Notes: generated from the sequence alone by a model not told the origin. Positions 1 to 9,750 are shown, counted from the stretch's first letter. The stretch: 64,000 nucleotides of DNA from Anaerocolumna jejuensis DSM 15929 (GCF_900142215.1 NZ_FRAC01000025.1:34092-98091); one strand, 5' to 3'. Made by a program: numbers and translations.

Positions 1-408
1 AACTGTCTGCTTCTTGATTTCCTTCCCGCATTTCGGGCAGTGGGGAATTCCTACTCTGGCATATAGCAAACGAAAATAATCATATATTTCCGTTACCGTT
101 CCTACCGTAGAACGGGGATTCCGGTTGGTAGACTTCTGGTCAATGGAAATGGCCGGAGAAAGTCCTTCTATGCTTTCAACATTCGGCTTCTCCATCTGCC
201 CCAGGAATTGTCTTGCATAGGAGGAAAGAGATTCCATGTACCTTCTCTGCCCTTCTGCATATATGGTATCAAAGGCCAGAGAGGATTTACCGGAGCCGCT
301 GAGCCCCGTCAATACGACAAATTCATCTCTCGGAATGTTGACACTGATATTTTTTAAATTATGTTCTTTTGCTCCTCTGATTTTTATATAATGTTTCTTA
401 TCAGCCAT
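1..408 (-). CDS. uvrA: Excinuclease ABC subunit A, N-terminal part (cut by window edge)
   Basis: This is the first 136 codons of UvrA, the damage-recognition ATPase of nucleotide excision repair; the rest lies beyond the window edge. Visible are the Walker A motif GLSGSGKS (about residues 35-42), the segment RRYMESLSSYARQFLGQM and the start of a zinc module (HCPKCGK, about residue 125). The ATG at 408 has AGAGAGG close upstream. It follows uvrB on the same strand after a 220-bp gap, the usual uvrB-uvrA order. I see no strong hairpin in the gap, so co-transcription is possible. Confidence 0.97.
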   Translation of the reverse strand, partial: MADKKHYIKIRGAKEHNLKNISVNIPRDEFVVLTGLSGSGKSSLAFDTIYAEGQRRYMESLSSYARQFLGQMEKPNVESIEGLSPAISIDQKSTNRNPRSTVGTVTEIYDYFRLLYARVGIPHCPKCGKEIKKQTV

Positions 409-628
409 TATTACCTCTCTTCCGGATATTGCATCTAATGTCCTTCTGTTTCTTATCTATACAGCCTGAAACCTGTAGCTTTTCTCTATATTTTATTTGC
501 CCCGCAATTACATAGCTGTGCATTTAAATAAAAATTAAATTATATAACCTTTTTCAATTATCGCATTTACTACATTAAAGTATATTTACGGCATCAGACA
601 GTATATTACGACGGCAGCACCTTTTATC

Positions 629-2620
629 TTAATCTTCGTCCATTGAATTCAGCTGCTTCTTCAATTCCAGCAAATGATCCCTTAACTGGGCTGCCAGCTC
701 AAAATTAAGCTCAGCCGCAGCGGTCTGCATATTCTTTGTAATCTTCTTTATTACACCCTCCAGCTCTTTTCTTGTCATGGATTCCGGATCCTTATCCATC
801 TTATAGAAGTCCTTATCCGCTTTCTTGGAGATTCGGATCAACTCTCTTACCTTCTTCTGGATGGTAGTCGGTGTAATTCCATGTTCCTCATTATATTTCT
901 GCTGAATACCCCTTCTTCGGTTGGTCTCTGATATGGCCTTATGCATGGATTCCGTTATTTTATCCGCATACATGATTACCCTTCCTTCCGAATTACGGGC
1001 AGCACGTCCAATGGTCTGAATCAGAGAGGTCTCCGAGCGCAGGAAGCCTTCCTTGTCCGCATCCAGTATGGCAACCAGCGTAATCTCCGGAATGTCAAGT
1101 CCCTCTCGTAAAAGGTTGATTCCCACCAGAACATCAAAGACATCCATACGCATATCCCGGATAATCTCCGAACGCTCCAGTGTATCGATATCTGAATGAA
1201 GATATTTTACCCGGATGCCAACATCCCGCATATAGTCGGTCAGATCCTCCGCCATACGCTTCGTCAGCGTAGTCACCAGAATCTTATTCTTATTTGCGGT
1301 TTCTTTATTTACTTCTCCGATCAGGTCATCAATTTGTCCGTTAACCGGCCTTACAAAAACCTCCGGGTCCAAGAGACCGGTAGGCCTGATAATCTGCTCT
1401 GTGCGCATAAGCTCATGCTCCTGCTCATACACGGACGGGGTGGCAGAAACAAACATCATCTGATTGATTTTACTTTCAAATTCCCCAAAATTCAAGGGCC
1501 TGTTATCTTTGGCTGAGGGCAGACGGAAGCCAAAGTCCACCAGAGTGCTTTTTCTGGCCTGGTCCCCTGCATACATACCCCGTACCTGAGGAACGGTGAT
1601 ATGGGATTCATCTACAATAATCAGGAAGTCATCAGGAAAATAGTCTATGAGCGTATGGGGTGTACTGCCAGGTGCCTGCCCGGATAGATGTCTGGAATAA
1701 TTCTCAATACCGGAGCAAAAACCCGTCTCTCTTAGCATCTCTATATCAAAATTGGTCCTTTCTGCAATTCTCTGTGCCTCTAAGAGCTTGTCCTCACTCT
1801 TAAAGTAACGCACCCTCTCTTCCATCTCTTCCTGTATGGTGTTAATGGCTCCCTCCAGCTTCTCCTGAGACACCACATAGTGGGAGGCGGGAAAGATTGC
1901 AATATGCTCCAGCGTACATTTAATTTCACCGGTAAGAACATCAATCTCTGTAATACGGTCTATTTCATCCCCGAAAAACTCCACCCGGATTGCCCGGTCA
2001 TCGGAGGTTACGGGGAATATCTCTACTACATCTCCATTTACACGGAAGGTTCCGCGCTTAAAATCCATGTTGTTCCTGGTGTACTGCAAGTCCACCAGTT
2101 TTCTTAATATCTCATCCCGTTCCCTGACCATACCGGGACGCAGGGAAATAACCATCTCCTGATAATCAATGGGATCTCCCAAGCCGTAGATACAGGAAAC
2201 GCTGGCTACAATAATAACATCTCTTCTCTCAGAAAGTGCCGCAGTGGCAGAGTGTCTCAGCTTATCAATCTCATCGTTGATTGCGGAATCCTTCTCTATA
2301 TAAGTATCTGTGGAGGGAACATATGCTTCCGGCTGGTAATAATCGTAGTAGCTGACGAAATATTCAACGGAATTCTCAGGAAAGAATTCTTTAAATTCAC
2401 CATAGAGCTGTGCCGCCAGAGTCTTATTATGGGCAATTATGAGAGTAGGGCGGTTCAAGGCCTGGATTACATTTGCCATAGTAAAGGTCTTACCGGACCC
2501 GGTGACACCAAGTAAGGTCTCAAATTGGTTTCCTTCTTTAAAACCCTTTACAAGCTGTTTTATCGCTTCGGGCTGGTCCCCTGTGGGCGCATACTCCGAT
2601 ACTAGCTTAAAATCACTCAT
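629..2620 (-). CDS. uvrB: Excinuclease ABC subunit B
   Basis: UvrB is the DNA helicase-like core of nucleotide excision repair; it receives damaged DNA from UvrA and recruits UvrC. The 663-residue product has the usual family length: Walker A GVTGSGKT (about 38-45), the aromatic beta-hairpin that probes DNA (around YYDYYQPEAYVPSTDTYIEK), a DESH Walker B, helicase motifs ending in TIGRAARN, and a C-terminal UVR domain. The frame is open 36 codons further upstream, but ATG 2620 has AAAGGA at good spacing and begins with the conserved MSDFKLVSEYAPTGDQ, so that start is preferred. A promoter and a possible LexA site lie upstream. Confidence 0.97.
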   Translation of the reverse strand: MSDFKLVSEYAPTGDQPEAIKQLVKGFKEGNQFETLLGVTGSGKTFTMANVIQALNRPTLIIAHNKTLAAQLYGEFKEFFPENSVEYFVSYYDYYQPEAYVPSTDTYIEKDSAINDEIDKLRHSATAALSERRDVIIVASVSCIYGLGDPIDYQEMVISLRPGMVRERDEILRKLVDLQYTRNNMDFKRGTFRVNGDVVEIFPVTSDDRAIRVEFFGDEIDRITEIDVLTGEIKCTLEHIAIFPASHYVVSQEKLEGAINTIQEEMEERVRYFKSEDKLLEAQRIAERTNFDIEMLRETGFCSGIENYSRHLSGQAPGSTPHTLIDYFPDDFLIIVDESHITVPQVRGMYAGDQARKSTLVDFGFRLPSAKDNRPLNFGEFESKINQMMFVSATPSVYEQEHELMRTEQIIRPTGLLDPEVFVRPVNGQIDDLIGEVNKETANKNKILVTTLTKRMAEDLTDYMRDVGIRVKYLHSDIDTLERSEIIRDMRMDVFDVLVGINLLREGLDIPEITLVAILDADKEGFLRSETSLIQTIGRAARNSEGRVIMYADKITESMHKAISETNRRRGIQQKYNEEHGITPTTIQKKVRELIRISKKADKDFYKMDKDPESMTRKELEGVIKKITKNMQTAAAELNFELAAQLRDHLLELKKQLNSMDED

Positions 2621-2748
2621 GCTGCTATCCTTTCTTTTTGTCTTACTGTATCCTTCTATTCTTCTATCAGTATGGGCTTCCCAGGCATGCTTTAACATCC
2701 CTTTCCCATAATGACGCAGTTTTTCCAAATATCGAATAATTTCAAGTC

Positions 2749-2777
2749 ATTATATCATATCTGAATTTTGAATGCAA
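2749..2777 (-). promoter_or_regulatory. Probable uvrB promoter
   Basis: Reading the minus strand, TTGCAT (2772-2777), a 17-bp spacer and TATAAT (2749-2754) form a sigma-A type promoter about 130 bp upstream of the uvrB start. Confidence 0.55.
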
Positions 2778-2786
2778 TAATTTTTC

Positions 2787-2798
2787 GAATGTCTGTTC
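2787..2798 (-). promoter_or_regulatory. Possible LexA (SOS) box upstream of uvrB
   Basis: GAACAGACATTC on the minus strand matches the Gram-positive LexA core GAAC-N4-GTTC at all but one position. It lies just upstream of the proposed -35. SOS control of uvrBA is common in Firmicutes; the site itself is inferred. Confidence 0.4.
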
Positions 2799-2932
2799 TA
2801 TATCCAGATATAGAAAAGCAGGCAGCCAATATCGGATTCCTTGTTACTTTTTACAGTAATCCCTTGATATCAGCTCCTGCTTTTTCCAGCTTTGTTATTA
2901 TATTTTTATGAAGAGAAAATTTACCACATCTA

Positions 2933-4180
2933 TTACTTTTCTTTAATCTGCTTATTCAGTATCTGTAAAGCTTTTTGAAGCTGATTGTCTTCACTCTTAT
3001 CAATTACTACCTTCTGGCGAAGTGATTCTTTCAGCTCTACCGTTACATCCGGTGTAATACCAATCTTATGGATATTTCTTCCCTTTGGCGTATAATATTT
3101 GGAAACCGTTACCTTAATGGCTGTTCCGTCATTTAAAGGAAGGATGGATTGTACGATACCCTTTCCAAAGCTTGTGGTACCAACAAGAGTTCCCTTCTTA
3201 TAATCCTGAATAGCTCCGGCAAAGATTTCTGAAGCACTGGCGCTGTTGCCGTTAATAAGGACAGCCAAAGGCTTATTAAATTCTTCCTTGCCATCGGATT
3301 TGTATTCATCACGGTTACCATATTTATCTTCGGTATAAACAATCATTCCTGAAGGAAGCATACGTTTTAACATATCCACTACGGTATCAAGAAGTCCGCC
3401 GGGATTATTTCTGATATCTATAACAAGCCCTTTTTCTCCCTGCTTTTCAAGGTCATCAACAGCAGCGCGGAACTGCTCGGCAGTTACTTCATCAAATTCG
3501 GAAACTGCAATATATCCGATTTTATTATCCAGCATTTGATATTCAATGGTAGGAACTTCAACCTTTTTTCTTACTATGGTATAATCAACGGGCTTCGATT
3601 TACCTTCTCTTATAATGGAAACAGTTACCTTCGAACCCTCTTCGCCTTTGATTTTACCGACTACCTCTGTAATATCCTTGCCCGTTACTTCTTCTCCGTT
3701 TACTTTATACAGCACATCTCCGGGCAAAATACCTGCCTTGTTAGCAGGACCGCCCACAAAGGGCTTCACAATGGAAAGAATTCCAGTCTTTGCATCTGCG
3801 GATACCGTTGCTCCAATGCCATAATAAATACCGCTGGAGGATTCCATTAAAGCCGCATATTCATCCTTGGTATAATATACGGAATAAGGGTCCTTCAGAC
3901 TTGACAGCAGTCCTTTGTATATCCCCTCTGCCATGGTGTTCTTATCCACATCTTCCATATAATATTTATTTATCAGACCTTCCAGTCTATCAATCTTTTC
4001 CATGACATCCTGGTCTGTGACCTCGGTCTTTGCAGCACTGGTATTCTCTGTCTTTACATTTGTATTTTCCCTTGTGAGATTTTCATTTATCTTGTTTGCA
4101 AAGACTGTAACAACAATTGCCATGATAACAAATGTTGCGGCCAACCCGGATAAAAATCCGTTGAGAAATTTATTCTTCAT
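2933..4180 (-). CDS. C-terminal processing protease, S41 family (CtpA/CtpB-like)
   Basis: A membrane-anchored serine protease of the tail-specific family acting outside the membrane. The 415 residues comprise an N-terminal signal-anchor (about 8-29), a helical segment, a PDZ domain (about 110-195, containing GGPANKAGILPGDVLYKVNG) and the S41 catalytic core. The catalytic serine lies in NGNSASASEIF (about 310-320) and the lysine is K340 in SFGKG. ATG 4180 has GAGGT eight bases upstream. It follows the M23 peptidase and ftsEX on the same strand, a common clostridial order, which suggests a role in controlling envelope hydrolases. CtpB-like sporulation signalling is an alternative. Confidence 0.93.
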   Translation of the reverse strand: MKNKFLNGFLSGLAATFVIMAIVVTVFANKINENLTRENTNVKTENTSAAKTEVTDQDVMEKIDRLEGLINKYYMEDVDKNTMAEGIYKGLLSSLKDPYSVYYTKDEYAALMESSSGIYYGIGATVSADAKTGILSIVKPFVGGPANKAGILPGDVLYKVNGEEVTGKDITEVVGKIKGEEGSKVTVSIIREGKSKPVDYTIVRKKVEVPTIEYQMLDNKIGYIAVSEFDEVTAEQFRAAVDDLEKQGEKGLVIDIRNNPGGLLDTVVDMLKRMLPSGMIVYTEDKYGNRDEYKSDGKEEFNKPLAVLINGNSASASEIFAGAIQDYKKGTLVGTTSFGKGIVQSILPLNDGTAIKVTVSKYYTPKGRNIHKIGITPDVTVELKESLRQKVVIDKSEDNQLQKALQILNKQIKEK

Positions 4181-4261
4181 CGCTTTTAACCTCTTTTCTG
4201 GGTCAGTCGGTCCTGGGCTGCCCCTAATCTATTGTCTTTTGCTTCTGTATTTCTGTCTGCT

Positions 4262-5665
4262 CTAATTGCTGACATAATTCAACGGATTCTTATAATCGTT
4301 GTTCACCGTAACAGCAAAATGCAGATGGGAGCCTGTCGATATACCCGTTGAGCCGACCAAAGCAATCTCCTGTCCCTGGCTCACTTCATCTCCCGCAGAT
4401 ACCAGAAGCTTGGAACAGTGCATATAGATAGTATAGGTACTGTTTCCATGATAAATCATAATATAATTACCGCCTGAAACACTATAAGCTGCCGTTACCA
4501 CACTGCCTCCTGCCGCAGCTATGATTTTCGTTCCGGTAGGTGCTCCGATATCAATTCCCTTATGGTATGTACTCGCTCCTTCCGTAGGCTGGCTGCGGTA
4601 CCCGAAACCGGAGGTAATTCTGCTGCTGGAAGGAACAGGCCAGATAAAGCCTTGAACTGAAGCCCCGGAAGAACCACCGTTATCAGAAGAGCTATTATCG
4701 GAAGAACCGCTATTATTGTCAGAAGAACTATTATCCGCTGAAGAATTATCTGTCCCTGAGTTCTGAGCTTCCTGCTGTTTTCTGTTTTCTTCTTCCTGCT
4801 TTCTTTTCTCTTCCTCTTCCTTTCTCCTGCGTTCTTCTTCCTCCTTCTTCCTTCGTTCCTCTTCTTCAATTCTCTTTCTTTGCGCCTCTAAAAGCTGTTC
4901 AATTACATTTTCCTGGTCATCAATCTTCTGGCTGTACTGAGCGGACAATGTCTGGCTCTTCTCAATATTGCCCTCGTATTTGGCGACCTCTGTCCCTTTA
5001 TCCTTGACCAGCTTCTCTATTGTACCCTGTTCGAAGGTTTTCTCATCCTTTATATTTTTAAGTTCCTCTAACTGGGCCTTTTGCTCCTTTTCCTTCTTGG
5101 TTACCTCCTCTTTCAGGCGCTTATAGTTCTCTAAAAGCCCATTATCATACTCTGTGATTTTCTCCTTATATTCCATCTGGTTAAGCATATCGGAAAAGTT
5201 ATCGGATTGTATGAGTATCTCTAAAATCCCTATATCTCCATTCTCATACATATACTTAATGCGGCTTTTCATAATGGAATACTGTTCTTTTTCTTTGTCC
5301 TTTGCTTTTGCTAATTCTGCCTTTGTTGCTTTTAAATTACTGTTTGCTGTTTTAATCTTTCCTTCAAGCTTATCGACTTCACCAGTCAGCTTGTTTAACT
5401 CCATATCCAGTTTTTCGATATAGTTAAGTATATCATTTTTTTCTTTTTCTAATTCCTTTATTTTAGATTCTGTTTCTTCCTTTTTTTGCTCCAGTGCTGT
5501 TTTATTATTTTTTGCCTTATCAATTTCTCCCGCATAGCCCAGAACACTTTGTCCGGCAAAAATAAAGACCAGAAAGAAAACCATAAAAAGCTTGCTTTTT
5601 CTGATTAGAAATTTTTTCTTATTGAAAGGATGGTTTTTAGCATCTGTATTTAATTCCTTTTTCAT
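4262..5665 (-). CDS. Secreted coiled-coil M23 family murein endopeptidase (FtsEX partner candidate)
   Basis: An exported peptidoglycan hydrolase of the EnvC/PcsB architecture: hydrophobic export segment at about 25-45, long coiled coil (about 50-270), a charged R/K/E-rich stretch, a Ser/Asn-rich linker and a C-terminal LytM/M23 domain. The zinc residues are intact: HKGID supplies His and Asp, and GSHLHFAV supplies the HxH pair. The domain should therefore be catalytic, unlike the degenerate domain of E. coli EnvC. It sits directly after ftsX, so control by FtsEX at the septum is a reasonable inference. ATG 5665 is preferred; a GTG at 5671 is also possible. Confidence 0.9.
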   Translation of the reverse strand: MKKELNTDAKNHPFNKKKFLIRKSKLFMVFFLVFIFAGQSVLGYAGEIDKAKNNKTALEQKKEETESKIKELEKEKNDILNYIEKLDMELNKLTGEVDKLEGKIKTANSNLKATKAELAKAKDKEKEQYSIMKSRIKYMYENGDIGILEILIQSDNFSDMLNQMEYKEKITEYDNGLLENYKRLKEEVTKKEKEQKAQLEELKNIKDEKTFEQGTIEKLVKDKGTEVAKYEGNIEKSQTLSAQYSQKIDDQENVIEQLLEAQRKRIEEEERRKKEEEERRRKEEEEKRKQEEENRKQQEAQNSGTDNSSADNSSSDNNSGSSDNSSSDNGGSSGASVQGFIWPVPSSSRITSGFGYRSQPTEGASTYHKGIDIGAPTGTKIIAAAGGSVVTAAYSVSGGNYIMIYHGNSTYTIYMHCSKLLVSAGDEVSQGQEIALVGSTGISTGSHLHFAVTVNNDYKNPLNYVSN

Positions 5666-5696
5666 CCGCACCTCTTCCTTTTCTTTCGTCCAGCTC

Positions 5697-6611
5697 CTAT
5701 TTCCCTTCCTTTAAATGAAGCTGCCTTCTTACTGTCAGAAAACTGCCAAAGAAACCGATTCCCACTCCCAAAATCAGGCACAGGGGTACCAGTGTCTTAA
5801 ATATACCATTAACCTCAATAAAATGAAAGGTCTGGAAAATATTATTGTATTTTCCGGAAATATAGACGATCAGCTTGTTATACATTATGTACAAAAATCC
5901 AAGAGGAATGACCGAGCCTAAAATGCCGATGGTTACTCCTTCTACAATAAACGGTGCGCGGATAAAGGAATCCTTTGCTCCGATTAATTTCATAATTGCG
6001 ATTTCTTCTTTCCTTACGGCAATTCCCATGGTAACCGTAGTATTTATCAAAAATATTGCCACGGCAAAGAGAATTATTATGATTGCTCCCGATACATACC
6101 CTACAAGGGCATTAAAGCTTTTAAAGGTATTGGCGACGGCATCGGAATAATTTACCTGCCTTACTCCGTCAAGTCCCTCTATGTAAGATACCAGCGTTTT
6201 TTGCATGGAAACATCGTTTAAGCGGACCGAATAAGAGGCTGAATCCTTTAAGGGGTTATCCTCTCCAAAGCTCTCGGCCAGCTCCTTGTTCACATATCTT
6301 TTCTTATAATTTTCCCAGGTTTTCTCTGCGGATAGAAATTCAACAGAAGCAACTTCCGCTCTGGTTTTGATTTCATCCCCAATTTTATCAATCTGCTCCT
6401 GGCTGATACCTTTATCAAAAAAAACCGTTACTCCCACTGAAGTTTCGGCTGTCTTAACCATATACTGAAAGTTCGCCACCACAAAATAAAAGATACCAAA
6501 GAGAAACAAACAAGCGGCAATGGTCCCAACGGAAGCCGCAGAAAACATGCGGTTCCTGCGGATATTCTTAAAGCCCTGCTTCATGCTGTAAGCTACTGTA
6601 CTAATACGCAT
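5697..6611 (-). CDS. ftsX: Cell division ABC transporter permease FtsX
   Basis: FtsX is the membrane half of the FtsEX complex, which transmits ATP hydrolysis to extracellular murein hydrolases. The 304-residue protein has the family layout: one N-terminal transmembrane helix (about 20-45), an extracellular domain of about 120 residues, then three helices. The frame opens further upstream, but ATG 6611 has AGAGGTGG seven bases before it and overlaps the ftsE stop by 11 bases, typical translational coupling. Confidence 0.94.
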   Translation of the reverse strand: MRISTVAYSMKQGFKNIRRNRMFSAASVGTIAACLFLFGIFYFVVANFQYMVKTAETSVGVTVFFDKGISQEQIDKIGDEIKTRAEVASVEFLSAEKTWENYKKRYVNKELAESFGEDNPLKDSASYSVRLNDVSMQKTLVSYIEGLDGVRQVNYSDAVANTFKSFNALVGYVSGAIIIILFAVAIFLINTTVTMGIAVRKEEIAIMKLIGAKDSFIRAPFIVEGVTIGILGSVIPLGFLYIMYNKLIVYISGKYNNIFQTFHFIEVNGIFKTLVPLCLILGVGIGFFGSFLTVRRQLHLKEGK

Positions 6612-7332
6612 TGGAATATCCACCTCTTTGCTCATCATTGATTAACACACCTTTATTCATGGTAATCACCCTCTTTTGCATTTTGTCAACGATATCCTTG
6701 TTATGTGTTACCACAACGACAGTAGTTCCCCGCTTATTGATATCCTCCAGCAGCTTCATAATTTCCCAGGAATTCTTCGGGTCCAGATTACCGGTGGGCT
6801 CGTCGGCTAATAAAATCACCGGATTATTGACCAGTGCCCTTGCCAGCGCCACTCTCTGCTGTTCTCCGCCGGATAGCTGCGTGGGCAGTGAATTCTGTTT
6901 CTCCAGTAATCCCATCAGGGAAAGCATGAAAGGCACCTGCCTTCTGATAGTGCTTCCCGGTACTTCAACTACTCTCTGGGCAAATGCTACATTCTCATAT
7001 ACGTTACGGTCCTTTAACAGACGGAAATTCTGAAACACTACACCGATTCCCCTTCTGTATTTTGCCACCTGTCTGTGTTTCATTCGTGTCAAATCTTTAA
7101 AATTTACATAAATCTTCCCGTTTGTCGGTTCAATCTCCTTTAAGATAAGCCTGATCAATGTCGATTTTCCCGAACCGCTGCTGCCAACAATAAAAACAAA
7201 TTCACCTTTTTTTATCTGAAAGCTGATATTATTTATGGCAGGGATTCCTTTCTGGTAAGCCTTTGATACCCGGTCAAAAACAATAACCGGTGCATCTGCA
7301 TCGTCTATTTCTTTGTTCCTGCTGTAATTCAT
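6601..7332 (-). CDS. ftsE: Cell division ABC transporter ATP-binding protein FtsE
   Basis: Cytoplasmic ATPase partner of FtsX. The 243 residues carry Walker A GSSGSGKST (50-58), a Q-loop in VVFQNFRLL, the signature LSGGEQQRV and Walker B VILLADEPTGNLD. It is about 15 residues longer at the N-terminus than the shortest family members. It leads the unit ftsE-ftsX-M23-ctpA. The spacing between AAAGG and ATG 7332 is rather long, so a slightly internal start cannot be excluded. Confidence 0.95.
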   Translation of the reverse strand: MNYSRNKEIDDADAPVIVFDRVSKAYQKGIPAINNISFQIKKGEFVFIVGSSGSGKSTLIRLILKEIEPTNGKIYVNFKDLTRMKHRQVAKYRRGIGVVFQNFRLLKDRNVYENVAFAQRVVEVPGSTIRRQVPFMLSLMGLLEKQNSLPTQLSGGEQQRVALARALVNNPVILLADEPTGNLDPKNSWEIMKLLEDINKRGTTVVVVTHNKDIVDKMQKRVITMNKGVLINDEQRGGYSNAY

Positions 7333-7446
7333 TCTGCTTTATACCTTTCTAAACCCTGCTCTTTATCCGAAAAAAACAAAGAGGGAGAGCCAAAAGAGAA
7401 AGCCCTAACCCTCTTATCCCAACAATATGATATCTTAAGCTTCTCT

Positions 7447-8535
7447 CTAGTATTCCAGTGTTTCCATATACTTCATATATTTCACAACCATCAGGGCAAT
7501 CTTGAAGGTAATGGCATCTTCGAAAACCCTTAAGTCCAGGTTGGTGCTCTTTTGAAGTTTATCCAGACGGTAGACCAGAGTATTTCTGTGAATATATAAC
7601 TGTCTGGAGGTCTCTGATACGTTAAGATTGTTTTCAAAGAACTTATTGATGGTGGTCAATGTCTCTTCATCAAATTCGTCGGGAGACTTTCCGTCAAAGA
7701 TTTCCTTGATAAACATCTTGCATAAAGGCATGGGAAGCTGGTAAATCAGACGTCCGATACCAAGATTGCTGTAAGCCATCACGTTTCTGTCGCTATAGAA
7801 TATCTTTCCGACATCCAGAGCCATTTTGGCTTCCTTATAGGATCTTGAAACATCCTTAATCTCATTGACAATGGTACCGAATGCCACATGAACCTTGGTC
7901 ATAGCCTCCGTATTGAGCATGTCCAATATGATTTTTGCTGTCTTATTCATATCGTCATAGTTCTCATTGGGCTTAAGCTCTTTTACAAGAATAATATTCT
8001 TCTCATCCACGGCAGTGATAAAATCCTTTGTCTTGCCGGAGAAAAGTCCTCTTACTGTTTCAAGGGCATTGATATCCTTTTCGTTCTTTGTCTCGATAAT
8101 AAAAACGACTCTTCTTACATCTGTCTCAATGTGCAGCTTCTTTGCCCTGTTATAGATATCCACCAGCAACAGGTTATCAAGCAGAAGGTTTTTAATAAAG
8201 TTATCCTTATCATATCTTTCTTTATAAGCCACTAACAGGTTCTGTATCTGAAAGGACGCAATCTTTCCTACCATATATACGTCATCGCTGTCACCTTTTG
8301 CTAAGATTACATACTCTAACTGATGCTCATCAAACACCTTAAAAAACTGGTAACCCTGAAGTACCTGACTGTCTGCAGGGGAATCTACAAAGTTAAGAAC
8401 CGCATTTTCATAATCGTCGGCATTATTAATAGTGGTTGCTAATGTCTTTCCTTCCGTATCCATCACACAAAGGTCAATCCTGGTAATGCCTTTCAGACCT
8501 TCTATGGTACTTTGCAGGATTTGATTTGATATCAT
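7447..8535 (-). CDS. PucR/CdaR-like transcriptional regulator
   Basis: A 362-residue regulator ending in the PucR-type helix-turn-helix (FENNLNVSETSRQLYIHRNTLVYRLDKL, split here as FENNLNVSETSRQLYIH and RNTLVYRLDKL). It is preceded by a GGDEF-like regulatory region and an N-terminal sensor segment similar to sugar-diacid recognition domains. The start is set at ATG 8535 because AAGGAGTGACAAT precedes it directly; the open frame extends 17 codons further with no such site. It lies upstream of ftsE in the same orientation. Its inducer is not evident. Confidence 0.85.
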   Translation of the reverse strand: MISNQILQSTIEGLKGITRIDLCVMDTEGKTLATTINNADDYENAVLNFVDSPADSQVLQGYQFFKVFDEHQLEYVILAKGDSDDVYMVGKIASFQIQNLLVAYKERYDKDNFIKNLLLDNLLLVDIYNRAKKLHIETDVRRVVFIIETKNEKDINALETVRGLFSGKTKDFITAVDEKNIILVKELKPNENYDDMNKTAKIILDMLNTEAMTKVHVAFGTIVNEIKDVSRSYKEAKMALDVGKIFYSDRNVMAYSNLGIGRLIYQLPMPLCKMFIKEIFDGKSPDEFDEETLTTINKFFENNLNVSETSRQLYIHRNTLVYRLDKLQKSTNLDLRVFEDAITFKIALMVVKYMKYMETLEY

Positions 8536-8779
8536 ATTGTCACTCCTTTTTCTTAACGTTCTCATTTTATATTTTTTTATAACCACTATTTTAGCATCGA
8601 TTTCGTAAAAAGTAAATAAAATTTATATAAATTTAATATTATTTTTCGTACAATAATATTAAATCAGCCTGTTTTCCATATAGTTTATTCATTAAATTAA
8701 TGTCAACTCGGGTACCATAAGTTAATCCGAGCTTCCATCCATATATATTTGTGGTGTAAAAATGCATTAAAGCGAAAAG

Positions 8780-8824
8780 AAGGGCAGCATTTTCGTCAAC
8801 AAAGTAACGCTAAACGCTGCCCTT
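8780..8824 (-). terminator. Terminator after the zinc-ribbon membrane gene
   Basis: AAGGGCAGC (8780-8788) pairs with GCTGCCCTT (8816-8824), with a possible inner CG-rich pairing. On the minus strand the hairpin is followed by a T-rich stretch and begins 11 bases after the stop of the gene ending at 8835. Confidence 0.7.
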
Positions 8825-8834
8825 TAAATTTTAT

Positions 8835-9734
8835 CTAATATAACCCGCTCATTCCACCAAGGGAAGATGTTATATCCTTTGGAAGATATAGCTTATAGCC
8901 TAATTTAAATGCAATGAGATTTACAACTACAATAAGAATCAGGGATAAGAATACAATATAGATAAGCTTATCTGCATTTGAAACAACCGGTTTTGCAGAT
9001 GCATACAAATATAAGCAGCTTAAGATGGCTCCCGCGGAGTAGCATACCAAGCCATACATCGGGTTAAGAAAGCCTATTATAACAGCAATCGCGGTTATCA
9101 GTATCATAGCAATACTTTTTCCGGAAACTACACATAGCATACTCTTATAGTCAGCTTGTCCATTGGAAATTAACTTATTTAATATCAGTACGATTCCTGC
9201 CAGTATACCATTAAGCGCAATGCTCCATATTACTGATACGATAAAAATCCGCACAAGGGGGAAACTATAATTCAAAGATACGCCGCTGCCTCCAAACAGG
9301 CCTCCGAAGGAACCCATCATCTGTCCCATCAAAGAGCTGATGGCCGCATTCATCTTCTGAAAAAACAGCGTAAGGTATAATCCATACAGCAGACTTTCAA
9401 GGACAATGATCCCAACCGCTATATTTACTTCCGGCTTTTCTATATAGCTTCTTAATCCGGTATCAGGTTTCTTTATTACTTTTATAATAATGTCAAAAAG
9501 CTTCTTCAGATAGACATTGGAAGTTGCCGCCATAGCCTTTACTTCCTGTATCCCGATACCAGTTGTCTCATAATTTGCCTCTTTTGCCGCTGCAAGGGGC
9601 AGGGGTAATTCCTCCTGCACTATTATGTCCGATATCTCTTCCTTGCAGGGCGTATCTGTTTTCTGGCTGTTAAGGCAGCCGCATACTTCACCATCCTCTA
9701 ATTTTCTGCCGCAATGTATACAAAATTTTCCCAT
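8835..9734 (-). CDS. Zinc-ribbon, multi-pass membrane protein (Yip1-like topology), function unknown
   Basis: A 299-residue protein with an N-terminal zinc ribbon (CIHCGRKLEDGEVCGC, cysteines 5, 8, 18, 20), a linker of about 70 residues and five or so hydrophobic segments from about residue 100 to 290. The Gly/Met/Ser-rich stretch MMGSFGGLFGGSG lies between the first two. The arrangement recalls Yip1/zinc-ribbon membrane proteins of Clostridia, but I assign no function. GAGGAGG lies before ATG 9734, and the gene follows the TcaA-like gene by 16 bp, so the two are probably co-transcribed and may act together. Confidence 0.8.
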   Translation of the reverse strand: MGKFCIHCGRKLEDGEVCGCLNSQKTDTPCKEEISDIIVQEELPLPLAAAKEANYETTGIGIQEVKAMAATSNVYLKKLFDIIIKVIKKPDTGLRSYIEKPEVNIAVGIIVLESLLYGLYLTLFFQKMNAAISSLMGQMMGSFGGLFGGSGVSLNYSFPLVRIFIVSVIWSIALNGILAGIVLILNKLISNGQADYKSMLCVVSGKSIAMILITAIAVIIGFLNPMYGLVCYSAGAILSCLYLYASAKPVVSNADKLIYIVFLSLILIVVVNLIAFKLGYKLYLPKDITSSLGGMSGLY

Positions 9735-9750
9735 AAGAATTGTCCTCCTC

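Noticed and set aside
7381..7440. Terminator between the PucR-like gene and ftsE (GAGGG...CCCTC)
   Set aside because: Only five to six base pairs with a long loop and no T-tract.
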